From the NCBI GenBank assembly GCA_030407085.1, contig CM059584.1:122054501-122118500 (forward strand): a DNA stretch of 64,000 nt, read 5' to 3'. Shown piece after piece: positions 34,512 to 44,221 of the stretch. Origin of the DNA: Trichopria drosophilae (Eukaryota > Arthropoda > Insecta > Hymenoptera > Diapriidae). A program made the translations under genes and the position numbers. The notes below the pieces were generated by a model. It saw only the letters and a list, made by a program, of their open reading frames with translations, made no database searches and was not told where the DNA came from. Numbering within the stretch: the stretch's first letter is position 1; each line of letters begins with the position of its first letter.

Positions 34512-35367
34512 TTATATCCCAGTTGCGTGAATGTACGGTGGGTGATGGATTCTGGGTTCATCTATTACCTTGTGCGAGATTTCGTGGCTATTGTATCGGG
34601 AATCTGATTGTATCAAGGCTCGCATGTCGTAGGGTGAGCCAGGACTCAGACTGTCTGTCGTCGATGTCTCTGGTCGATCTGTCGCAACATCCTCTTCAGA
34701 AATTTGTTCCAAGTATAGAATAGGCTGGTTCAGTGTGTCGGGTTTTGGCTCCACGTACTGAGGATGATGGTTCATGTCGGCATTCTTGTCGACTGAGGAT
34801 TTGTTGGATATTGGCCCAGTATGGTTTGTCTGTTTGGCTCGTCTGGTGTGCCTCGTGGTCAGTCCTCCAGTTTCCACGTCTCTTTCCAGTCTGTGACCAG
34901 ATCTTGACCTGGTCAACTGGCGCTGGACGTACTCCTCGAGGTCGTTTTCTTCTTTCTTGGCCAGTACCTTGTTCAGGACGATGAAGAATATGCCAATAAC
35001 TATGGCCACGAGTCCAGTAGCCACCATTTCGTTCCACCAATTGCCACCCCAGGTCGTAAGGTCGTTCGGTAGCAAACCGCTTATCACTAAGAACGCACCC
35101 AATATCACGAATATAATACCGATGTGGAGCATCCCAATGGATGTGACGACTTTGGTGTCCAGCATCCCTTTGGGGTCATTGTCGGCGCTGCTTTTGTTTC
35201 TTAGGCGTGGGTTATGATTGAGAGATCCTGTGGATGCTCTTGGTGATGTCAATCCGCTGTCTCCGGATTGGCCGCTGTAACGTCGTTCTCGTGCACGACG
35301 TTGCTCGTCGCGTCGTTTCCGTTGGCGCTTTATGGCCAAAGCGGAATGTAAGCCTACTGCATGCATC
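34512..35367 (-). CDS. two-pass membrane protein, unrecognised (terminal coding exon)
   Basis: I do not recognise this protein. The frame encodes about 284 aa from the in-frame ATG at 35366. The base before it directly follows an acceptor (CTTGCAG|G), so this is either the first codon or part of a split upstream codon. Seen in order: a very basic N-terminus (KRQRKRRDEQRRARERR); a Ser/Gly-rich stretch; a first membrane segment, VTSIGMLHIGIIFVILGAFL and onward; a short loop with NDLTTWGGNWWNE; a second segment, MVATGLVAIVIGIFFIVLNK; then an acidic/amphipathic EENDLEEYVQRQLTR; and a long Ser/Thr/His/Pro-rich tail. Codon use and conserved-looking membrane segments differ clearly from the surrounding AT-rich DNA. 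It stops at TAA 34514-34512. Any upstream exons lie beyond 35368, perhaps past the composite element at 35586-41180. Confidence 0.85.
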
Positions 35368-35738
35368 CTGCAAGCATAATATTTCAATAAGTTTTCGGTG
35401 TTGGCACATTTTAATTACATTTAGATTGACAAAAGTGATATAGTTTTCTATGGAGCGCTTATTTTGATACCGATAATTTTATTTTTCCTGTGGTATACAT
35501 TAACAGAAGCAACATGTTATGTCGACATAATATAATCTCAAAAGTAGCATATCGCTCAACAAATGCTATTGTAAGTCGTTTCTAGGGGTGACCGCTCGAA
35601 ATCCCGGATGACAAAATTCCCGTGACAAAATCCCCAAGTACAAAATCCTTTCCCACAAAAAACTCTGAATTTACAATTGAAGCTGTATTAAAAGTTAATA
35701 TTGTTTATTTTGTATTTAGAATTAAGATATATTATAAG

Positions 35739-35825
35739 GTTAGGTTAGGTTAGGTTAGGTTAGGTTAAGGTAGGCTAGGTTAGGCTAGGTTAGGTTAGGC
35801 TAGGTTAGGGTAGGTTAGGTTAGGT
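35739..35825 (+). repeat. interstitial (TTAGG)n tract, left part
   Basis: Tandem TTAGG with variants (TAGGC, TAAGG). It breaks at the 5' end of the LINE. Confidence 0.9.
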
Positions 35826-35932
35826 GGGGAGTCTGTCCCCCATCGGGCGCGTCCCCAGGTGGCGGATAGGGGAACGCTCGTCTGTCAGGCAAGTGCCTGC
35901 CAGAAGGGTAGGAGGAAAATAAAATACCTCCC

Positions 35933-37690
35933 GTGGACCAACAGACAATACAAAAAGATATGGAGGATCAAAACAAAAATATACCATCTACGGTGCAGAG
36001 GAGGGATACCTCAGTACCGGCGCTTATTGGGAGTGAGCAAGCGGGCTCCCGGGCGTCGATATCCGGCGACCGCAGTGCTGCTGAGGTTGGCCACTTGGCC
36101 TCAGTAGCATCTAATGCTACTAGTGGAGTGAAAACACCGAGTCGCAAAAAGGAGCCACGGAACCGTCCAAACGAGACTGTGGAAAGTACAGTGGAACCAT
36201 CGGGGACAGCTACTACGACATATACTGAGCTGGGAAGTTCTCCCCCTGTTTTCGGGGAAAGTCGCTTGGCGTCCCCGCCACTGATTGACAGCGACGACGA
36301 AGCGATGGGTTACGCGACACCCGATGGGAAGCAATTCGCGGAGGAGCGTATTAATCCATTCGCGAAGAGCGGGAAGGTGCTGAGGTCACCGGTCTTGGGA
36401 AAAAAGGGCGAGGCGACCCCAACAGGCAAGACGCCAGTACGCAGAAGAATGGGAAGTGTGATTGGCTCCCCGCTTAAGCACTGCACCAGTGCACCAAACT
36501 TGGCCAGCTGTGACTCGCAAGCCGAGAAAGACGAGGAGGCAGCACTGAGCCTCGTGATCGACCAGGTTAATAAGATAAATGAGACCATCCGTGGCACATA
36601 CAACGTGCACAAAGAAATTAAGGCGGCAATGGTCCTGATGAAAGTAGGGATGAAGCGGTTGATGGATGCCAGGAAACAAATAGCGGATGAAAGGGCGCGG
36701 AAAGCGACCTTAGTTTCCATGCGGAGCAGCCTGAAGACGACACCAGTGACTACGGGGACGCAAACAGACCCGACACTGGTGAACGATATGCGGGGGACGA
36801 GAAGCGATGTACCTGGAACAGCGGGGCCAGCGACAACAGCGACGGCCAAGCGGAAGGTGCATTCCCCTCCAGAGATGCTGCCTGGGAAAAAAATCAGGGG
36901 TGAAGAAGCACGGTCTGAAGACAACCGGCGGGAGCAATTTGGAAAGAAGAGAGAGAACGGCAAGGTGGATGAAGAAGATGGGGAGCAAGAGACCAGTGAG
37001 CTGGAACGCGATGAATCGACGTGGCAAACAATCACCGAGAAACAAGAGCCGAGCTGACGTGGAGCCAAACAAAATCGGGGTTGAGATCACGGGGGTGAGG
37101 AGAACGAGGGGGGGGGGGGACCTGCTACTAGAGGTAGGCAAGGAGGGGAGAGAGCAAGCGGATACGCTGACCGCTGCAATTGTCAGGGTAGTTGGAGAGG
37201 AGGTTACCGTCAAAACGCTTGTACCTACTACCACCCTAGAGATCAGAGGCATGGACGAAGCGACGACGATAGACGAGGTCTCATCTGCGATCACCCGCGA
37301 TATTGGAGAAGAAGAGGCGAGGAAGGCCAGAGTGGGAGTCCTGAGGGAGACTTTTGGAGGCACGCTAAAAGTTACTCTTACCATGCCGAGTACAACAGCT
37401 GGCAAACTGCTAGAAAAGGGCGAACTGCGGGTTGGGTTCCTGATGTGCAGAGTCGTACAGAAGGTGGAGATAGGGAGGTGCTATCGGTGCCATGGGTTTG
37501 GCCATATAGCGGCCAAATGCCGGTCTGACACAGATCGGAGCAAAAGTTGCTACACCTGCGGGGCAGAGGGACATGAAGCAGCCAGGTGCACTCAACCACC
37601 GCATTGCCTACCCTGCGAGAACTTGGGGTTTCCCGAAACCAAACATTATCCGGGGAGCGCAAGATGCGTGGCGTATCAGAGAGCAAAGAA
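35933..37690 (+). pseudogene. SART-like ORF1 (gag-like), one frameshift
   Basis: The first part reads in one frame to a TGA at 37055; the coding-like sequence then continues one frame on, with the shift at about 37030-37057. Visible: a charged, low-complexity N-terminal half; a central region (VEPNKIGVEITGVRRTRGGG and onward) interrupted by a 12-G run at 37108-37119; and the zinc knuckles CYRCHGFGHIAAKC and CYTCGAEGHEAARC, both C-x2-C-x4-H-x4-C, followed by a third variant (CLPCENLGF...H...C). Such proteins bind element RNA and telomeric sites. A 14-G run (37691-37704) separates it from ORF2, which is in the same frame in this copy. Confidence 0.75.
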
Positions 37691-37704
37691 GGGGGGGGGG
37701 GGGG

Positions 37705-40700
37705 ACTCAACCCTGAAACTCCTACAGGTGAACCTGAACCACTGCGCAGCGGCCCAGGACCTCGCTCTGCACATGGTGTCGGAGAGAGGTGACGACATCT
37801 TGCTGGCTTCCGAACAACATCGTAACCCGAAGGGGACAACGTGGGTCAGCGATGAGAGCAGAACCGCAGATATCTTCGTGCGAAACGGGCTGGCAATACA
37901 GGAGACGGGGAGGGACGGCAGGGGCTTTGCGTGGGTACGTGTGAAGGACACGCGTATCTACTCCTGCTACTGTTCGCCGAACTGCTCTGTCGAAGAGTAT
38001 CAGTTGGCACTGGATGAGCTAGAAGATAGTATCAGCGGTGGTAGGGGAGAACTTGTGGTTGCTGGGGACTTCCAAGGAGGCTGGCAGACCTTGCTGCGCG
38101 ACAAGGGCTCGTGGTATTAAACCGAGGTGGAAAACCAACCTTTGAGCGTCGGCAGGGGGGAGGAACATCATTCCCCGACGTTACGCTAGTGACGGAGGGC
38201 TTGGCAGGGCGCGTAGCGGACTGGTCAGTCTTGGAAGAGGAGACCTTAAGCGACCACCACTATATTGCATTCGGCATAGGGGGAGTACGAAACCCACTTG
38301 GACCAGGGCGAAGAAAAGGATGGGCTCCGAAAAAAATGAATAGGAGGAAGTTGGAAAACTACCTCGGCGCCGAGGTGGAGATACAACTCCTCCTTAAGGA
38401 ATGCGGACGCCGAGGGACAGGAAATGCCGAAGACAGGGCGGGCAGGCTGGCGAGGGCAATGGTCGGAGTATGTGATGCGTCAATGCCGAGAAAGGGAAGG
38501 CTCCGTAGACCACCAACTTACTGGTGGAACCAGGAGGTGGCAGAAGCGAGGAAAGGTTGCATCGCAGCAAGGAGGGCGCAGCAGCGTGCCAGGCTGACAG
38601 AGGTGCATGCCCAACGAGTGGCAGAGTACAAGGAGGCTAGAAGGAAGCTCCGGGCGGAGATCAAACGGAGCAAGGAGGAGTGCTGGGCTCGGCTTAAAGC
38701 AGAGGTGGAGACTGACGTCTGGGGTAGACCCTACAAGATAGTCATGGGTAAGCTTGGAGGAGCGCGACGCCCGGCCGAGCTGGAGGATCCCGACTTTGTG
38801 GAGAGAGTGGTTGACACTCTCTTCCCAACACGCGAACTACCACTAGGAGGATGGAGCGTCGACGCGAGACACCGACAGCAAGAGGAGCCACCCCTACCAT
38901 TTACAGAGGTGGAACTAAAGGCGGCGGCAAACAGGTTGCGAATGGGGAAGGCACCGGGACCGGATTGGGTCCCAAACGAAGTCATAAAAGTGGTCGTGGC
39001 GGCAACACCAGCCCTTCTATTGGATGCGTACAACAGCTGCATCCGCGACGGGGTATTCCCCGGTAGGTGGAAGAGGCAGAGGTTAGTGCTCATCCCCAAG
39101 CCTGGGAAGCCTGCCGGACACCCAGCATCATACAAGGCCACTATGCATGATCGACACGGCCGGGAAATTCCTGGAGACCCTACTGCTGGGTAGGCTACAG
39201 GAATCCTGGGACGCGAGTGGCGGATTCACGCCAAGCCAATATGGCTTTAGGAAAGGTAGGTCCACTATTGACGCCGTAAAGCATGTGGTGGGCATAGCTG
39301 AGGAAGCAGGCAGGCCTAAGGGCAGATACGCCGACTTCTGCGTGGTGGTCACGGTGGAACGCGTTTAACACAGCAGGATGGGCAAACATAGTGGCGGCGC
39401 TGCGGCAAGGACAGCGCGTCCCCTCTTATCTGCTAGCGGTCATTGAAAGTTACCTTTCCAATAGGATAGTCCGCTATGATAGAGGGGATGGGATAGAGAA
39501 GAGCCGAAATATCACAGCAGGCGTTCCGCAGGGGTCGGTACTCGGCCCATTCCTGTGGAACGTTCTGTACGATGAGCTGCTCCGTGAAGAAATGCCCGAG
39601 GGGACGGAAGTGATCGCGTTTGCGGACGATGTGGCCATCGTCGCTAGGGCGAGAACAATCGACAACCTAGAGACGATCGCGAATGAGGCGTTGAGGCGGA
39701 CTAGCCTGTGGATGCGTCGCAAACAGCTGGAAGTGGCAGCGCAAAAAACGGAGTGCCTACTAATAACAAGGCGTTGGGCATTCCAAGAGCCGGAGATAAG
39801 GCTAGATGGGACTCGAGTCTCGGTTGTCCGGGATATAGTGTACCTCGGAGTGAACCTGGACCGGCAGCTGAGCTACTCGAGCCACGTCGCCAGAGTGGCG
39901 ACTAAGGCTGCAGTCATCGAGGCATTGTTGGCTAGGCTGATGAGCAACATCGGTGGACCGAAGTCCAGGAAGAGAGCCCTGCTCTCCACTGTGGTGCAAT
40001 CGGTGCTGCTGTACGCTGCGCCGATATGGGAAGAGGCGCTGCAGGTTGACAGGACGAGGAGGGTAATGGCGAGTGTGCATCGACGTAGTGCCTTGCGCGT
40101 AGTAAGCGCGTACCGCACAGCCAGCCAGGATGCAGTACAGGTGCTGGCAGGTACCCCACCGATCCACCTCTTAGCGAGGAAGAGAAGAAGAGAATACGAG
40201 GAGAGGAGGCAAAGAGGTGTAGAAGAGAACAGGGAAAACAGGACCACATCCACAGACGTCATGTACGAGGAATGGCAGGAAGAGTGGGATACAAGTAAGA
40301 AGGGGCGATGGACCCATCGCATCATCCCGAAAATCAGGGACTGGTGCACGCGGAAACACGGCGAGATAGGGTACCATCTGACCCAGGTACTGACTGGCCA
40401 TGGTAATTTCCAGGCGTACCTGGCTAGAATTAAGAAAGCCGAAAATGGAACGTGCCAATACTGCGGAAGGGGGGAAGACGATGCGGAGCACACCGTATTC
40501 GACTGTCCGGAATGGGCGGAGGCTAGAAGTAGGGCGGAACAGGTGGTCGGGGCTGCATTGGTGCCAGACAACCTGGGAGCTGTACTGCTCGCTGGCGAGG
40601 CTGCTTGGAGAGCAGTAGAAGACCTGGTGAAGGAGATCATCACCAGGAAGGAAGAGGACGGAAGGAAACGACGAAGAAGTCTGGAGGCGGCAACAACAGT

Positions 40701-40719
40701 GCAGCAGCGGGTAGCCTGA
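37705..40719 (+). pseudogene. SART-like ORF2 (APE endonuclease + RT), three frame breaks
   Basis: Endonuclease: LKLLQVNLNHCAAAQDLA, a catalytic Glu in LLASEQH, then GDFQ where GDFNA is expected. The frame then changes near 38075 with loss of the usual following segment, and resumes at LADLAARQGLVVLNRG and SDHHYI. RT: GKAPGPDWVPNEV; LVLIPKPGKPAGHPASY; a 1-nt frame slip near 39134 before PLCMIDTAGK; VVVTVE, where a short out-of-frame deletion near 39357 removes the motif-A Asp segment before NAFNTAGW; GVPQGSVLGPFLWN; and AFADDVAIVA (FADD box). The C-terminus has CQYCGRGEDDAEHTVFDC. Length and order fit the R1 clade. Confidence 0.8.
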
Positions 40720-40901
40720 CGTAGGCGAAACCGTGCCGGTCATCATCCGAAGTAATGCGTAAGCAGTTCCGGGTGATGAATCAACCGGGCAATGGAGGGG
40801 GTTTTAGTCGGTGAGAGTCCGACACTCCCCGAGGGAAGACGCGTGACGCACAGCGTTGCACGCCTCTAACCTCGGGGGTCCATAATGGATTTCCCCCTCT
40901 T
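40720..40901 (+). other. 3' UTR of the SART-like LINE
   Basis: GC-rich sequence between the ORF2 stop and the poly(A). This is the part that R1-clade RTs usually recognise for target-primed reverse transcription. Confidence 0.6.
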
Positions 40902-40921
40902 AAAAAAAAAAAAAAAAAAAA

Positions 40922-40983
40922 GGGTAGGTTAGGTTAGGTTAGGTTAAGTTAGGTTAGGTTAGGTTAGGTTAGGTTAAGGTAGG
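40922..40983 (+). repeat. interstitial (TTAGG)n tract, right part
   Basis: Continues the same TTAGG strand orientation directly after the LINE poly(A), so the LINE sits within one tract. Confidence 0.9.
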
Positions 40984-41188
40984 CTTGCTTTTAGTGAAAT
41001 CTTCCTTTTTTGGTTGATCTTTGGTGGGACGCTTATTGGCCGAAATTGTGCTACTCGAGAGCGCTACAACTTTATACTTCCACCATGGACTGAGGTAACT
41101 TGTAATAAAAGTAGATGTTTTGAAGGGCGATTTTGATGAAGAAGGGGATTTTGTCGCGGTGATTTTGTCGGACGGTAACCGTTTCTAG

Positions 41189-41645
41189 GTTCGTATCATG
41201 TATTTACTAAAAAGGTCATAAAAGTATCAATATAAACAAACCAATGTGGCTGAATAAATGCGTAAAGTTACTTGATCAAATTGCCTGATCACGAATTTGG
41301 GCCGTTTTGTCGAAGTATTATTGGCGACACGCTAAAATTATTAAGTATTTATATGCGATGTTGGAATAAATGCATCACGTAAGATTGGTTATCTGATGGT
41401 CTGCTGCACGCATGATGCTTTTGAGATTTATCGGCATGATGTATCGCAAATATGTTATTAATAAAACGAATGAAATATAAAAACGTGCATGGTTGTATGC
41501 TGGCAATGTGCCGACACTGTAATTTGACAGGTTTCGATTAGGTTGTTAATGTTTATATAAATAAACTCCAGTGATGATACGAAATAATTAATATTGGCCA
41601 TAATCCAACTGCATGACATTACTTACTGTCTTAATCCGATGAGTC
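41189..41645. other. AT-rich DNA, nothing recognised
   Basis: Sequence between two mobile elements with no coding or repeat likeness. Confidence 0.4.
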
Positions 41646-41649
41646 TTAA

Positions 41650-43452
41650 TCCATTAACGCCTAAGAAGACACAAATTTCACCAAGAATTTCGAAATATTT
41701 CTTGATATTAAAAACCAATTCAAAAAATTAAAAAAAAATGTTCTAAAAATTAGAATATTATAAAAATTTGTCTACAATAAAAGTGTAAAAAGTTATAAAT
41801 AATTAATCACAAATAAACTCGATTTTTTCTTTCACAAACATTTTTTAATCAACATTTTCATGCTAAGCAAGAAAAATCATTAGGTCAAAGTATTAAAATA
41901 GCGTATTTTTTATGTCTCAGCTAAAAATATTCTGAATAACATCTGAGGAAATTAAAGATGGCGGCTTCAAAATGGCGACTGAAGCTATTTTTTATATAAT
42001 ATCAACGTAGTGCACCAAATATTTAAAAATTATCCTTGATAAAACTCAGTACCCATACATTTTTGGAGTCTCCGAGTATTCATTTCACATTATTTTTAAA
42101 CAATTTAAAATGGCAGATCCAATATCCTAATATTACTTTTTTAAATTTTCATGCAAATTGCTATATGGCGATTTTTTAGGTCGCTGGTTATGAACATGTA
42201 GTCGTTTTTTTTCAAAAATGTAGAATGGCGAATCTAATATGGCGGTAGAGAATTAAAAACGCTGTTTTATTTTTATGAAACTTGATAAATCGGGGTTTGG
42301 AGTTTCTATTTACGAATTAGGAGTAATTTTTAGAAAATTATAAATAGCGGATCCAATGTTGCGATAACAAATTTTATTTTTATTTTATGTAACTGTATTA
42401 AGATACCGTTAATCAATATAATATATAGCTTTGACTATGCAAGTGTTTGATATTAAACCTCCGGCGATCAAAAGTGCTTACGCGTAGAAAAGTATGATCC
42501 AATAGTCGATTTTTAAACAAAATTTTAAATTTCAATTTTCAAAGGCAATCCTTAGGCACGATAAAAAGGTCAAACTTTTTATACTATTACAAAAATTTGT
42601 ACTTTTTTTAATTTTCTTATAATAAAATATAAATTTTCGTGTTTTCCCACTTCAACTCGTGATTACTTGATCAATTTTAAGAATTTCGTAATGAAGCAAA
42701 ATAGAAATTACAGACTGAATATTTTTATTACCGAATGTAAACAGAAAAAAAATAAGATGTTTATAAACACAAAAATTGTGAATAAATGTAAAAAACTTCC
42801 CTATGTCTATTTTTAAGAAAAGTAATCAGTTTTAAAATTTTGTCCTCCATACTGCATCCGACATTTTTAATTTTTAAAAAATAACTCGTAATTCGTAATC
42901 AGAGAACACAAAACCCAGCTTTATTCTGTTTCATAAATATAAAATAAAATTTTGAATTTTCGGCTGCCATATTCGATACGCCATTTTGAATTTTTTTAAA
43001 ATAACTTGACATTCGTACCTAGAGACCCCAAAAACTTATGCTTACTAAATTTTATCAGGATCGAATAATTTTTGAAGATTTGGTACAGTAAGCTAGTATT
43101 ATACAAAAAAAAAATGAAAGCTTTAGCTGCCATTTTGAAGCCGCCATCTTCAATATTCTCTTATATTATTACGAATATTTATAGCTCAGGCATTAAAGAC
43201 ACGATATTTTGAGGTTTGGACGAAAGACGTTTCTTTGACATGAAAATATTGATTAACAAATTTTTGAAGGAAAAAATAGCGTTTTTTGTGAATAATTGTT
43301 CATAATTGTTTGCACTTTTATTGCTGACAAATTTTGATAGAAGAATTGTACGTCGAGAATGTTTTGTCTAAAATGTTTTTGAATAGGTTTTTAATGTCAA
43401 GAAATATCCCGAAAATCTTGGTGAAATTTGTGTCCTCTTGGGCGTTAATGGG
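41650..43452. mobile_element. TTAA-flanked foldback element (piggyBac-like ends)
   Basis: TTAA at 41646-41649 and 43453-43456. Ends TCCATTAACGCCTAAGAAGA and, inverted, CCCATTAACGCCCAAGAGGA. Arms of roughly 200 bp pair (41650-41870 against 43240-43452). The interior has several GCCGCCATTTTGAA-type words and a TTTTAGGTCGCTGGTTATGA motif shared with other foldbacks. No transposase. Confidence 0.75.
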
Positions 43453-43809
43453 TTAAGACAAGTCTAAAAAATAGGGGTTATATTTAAACTAGTAGAGTTG
43501 ACTAGTAGTTTAATAGTGGTACAATTCCGGACACTACTGATAACTTTATATATCAAATATTATTGCTACATGTTCAATATTTAAATAGTAAGCCCAGATA
43601 GTTACTACTTCTTTCAAAGGATAATCTCAGTGTTAGTTACTCCATGCTACTAAATAAAGTCTAACTTTATATTTAACATTTTTAAACCGTTCTTGTTAAA
43701 CCCAATGGTATATTTCTAGCAGAATCAAATTAATTTTTATTTACTGTTGATCAAATTAATACATCAATTTAGCTTAGAATAGTCACTTTTCAACCCATAA
43801 ACATGAAAT

Positions 43810-44213
43810 GGGTGCGGGTCGAAAAACCGACAAATCAAAAAGCCGACAGGTCGAAAAACCGACATTCAAAAAGCCGACAGGCAAAAAACCGAATTGTCAT
43901 AATACCGACAGTTAAAAAAACCGACAGTGAAAAGTCCGACATTCCAAAAACTGACAGGCAAACAGCCGATACGTCAAAAAGCCGATACTAGAAAAATCGA
44001 ATGTCATAAATACCGATAGTCAAAAAACCGGCAGGAAAAAAGCTGTCGCGTCAGAAAGCCGACAGTAGAAAACTGACACTTAAAAAAGGTGGTTTTGGAA
44101 TGTCGGATTTTTCACTGTCGGTTTTTTGACTGTCGGTTTTTTTACTGTCGGTTTTTTGTCTGTCGGCTTTTTGAATGTCGATATTTTGACTGTCGGTTTT
44201 TCGACCCCCACCC
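43810..44213. mobile_element. phrase-array foldback element (AAAAACCGACAG units)
   Basis: About 18 units of 14-17 bp (A-run plus CCGACAG-type word) run forward from GGGTGCGGGTCGAAAAACCG. The array is then inverted from about 44090 to the end, whose reverse complement reads GGGTGGGGGTCGAAAAACCG. Flanks CATGAAAT and GAAGAAAT match at 6 of 8 positions. No ORF. Confidence 0.7.
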
Positions 44214-44221
44214 GAAGAAAT

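Larger units (their letters stand above)
35826..40921 (+). mobile_element. SART-like (R1-clade) telomere-repeat LINE, degenerate
   Basis: A GC-rich element of about 5.1 kb within (TTAGG)n, ending in a 20-A tail (40902-40921). ORF1 carries CCHC zinc knuckles. ORF2 has an APE-type endonuclease, an RT and a C-terminal CCHC. Family knowledge: SART and TRAS elements of the R1 clade insert specifically into TTAGG repeats, and SART has its tail joined to the TTAGG strand, the orientation seen here. ORF1 and ORF2 are broken by several frameshifts and small deletions, so this copy is not autonomous. Confidence 0.85.
35586..41180. mobile_element. composite phrase-array element with TTAGG tracts and a SART-like LINE inside
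   Basis: The left end GGGTGACCGCTCG and the inverted right end GGTTACCGTCCG are followed inward by 14-17 bp units of the type GACAAAATCCCCG, at 35605-35665 and inverted at 41128-41172. The 8-bp GTTTCTAG flanks both sides (35578-35585 and 41181-41188). Inside lie TTAGG tracts (35739-35825 and 40922-40983), split by the LINE at 35826-40921. Confidence 0.65.

Noticed and set aside
36310..40746. Long minus-strand open frames across the LINE
   Set aside because: They result from the high GC content of the element; the plus strand carries all LINE motifs.
35739..40983. A true chromosome end
   Set aside because: The TTAGG tracts are short, degenerate and flanked on both sides by long unique or repetitive DNA and a normal gene, so they are interstitial.
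43810..44213. CRISPR array
   Set aside because: Units are 14-17 bp without unique spacers, the array is palindromic, and the context is an insect genome.
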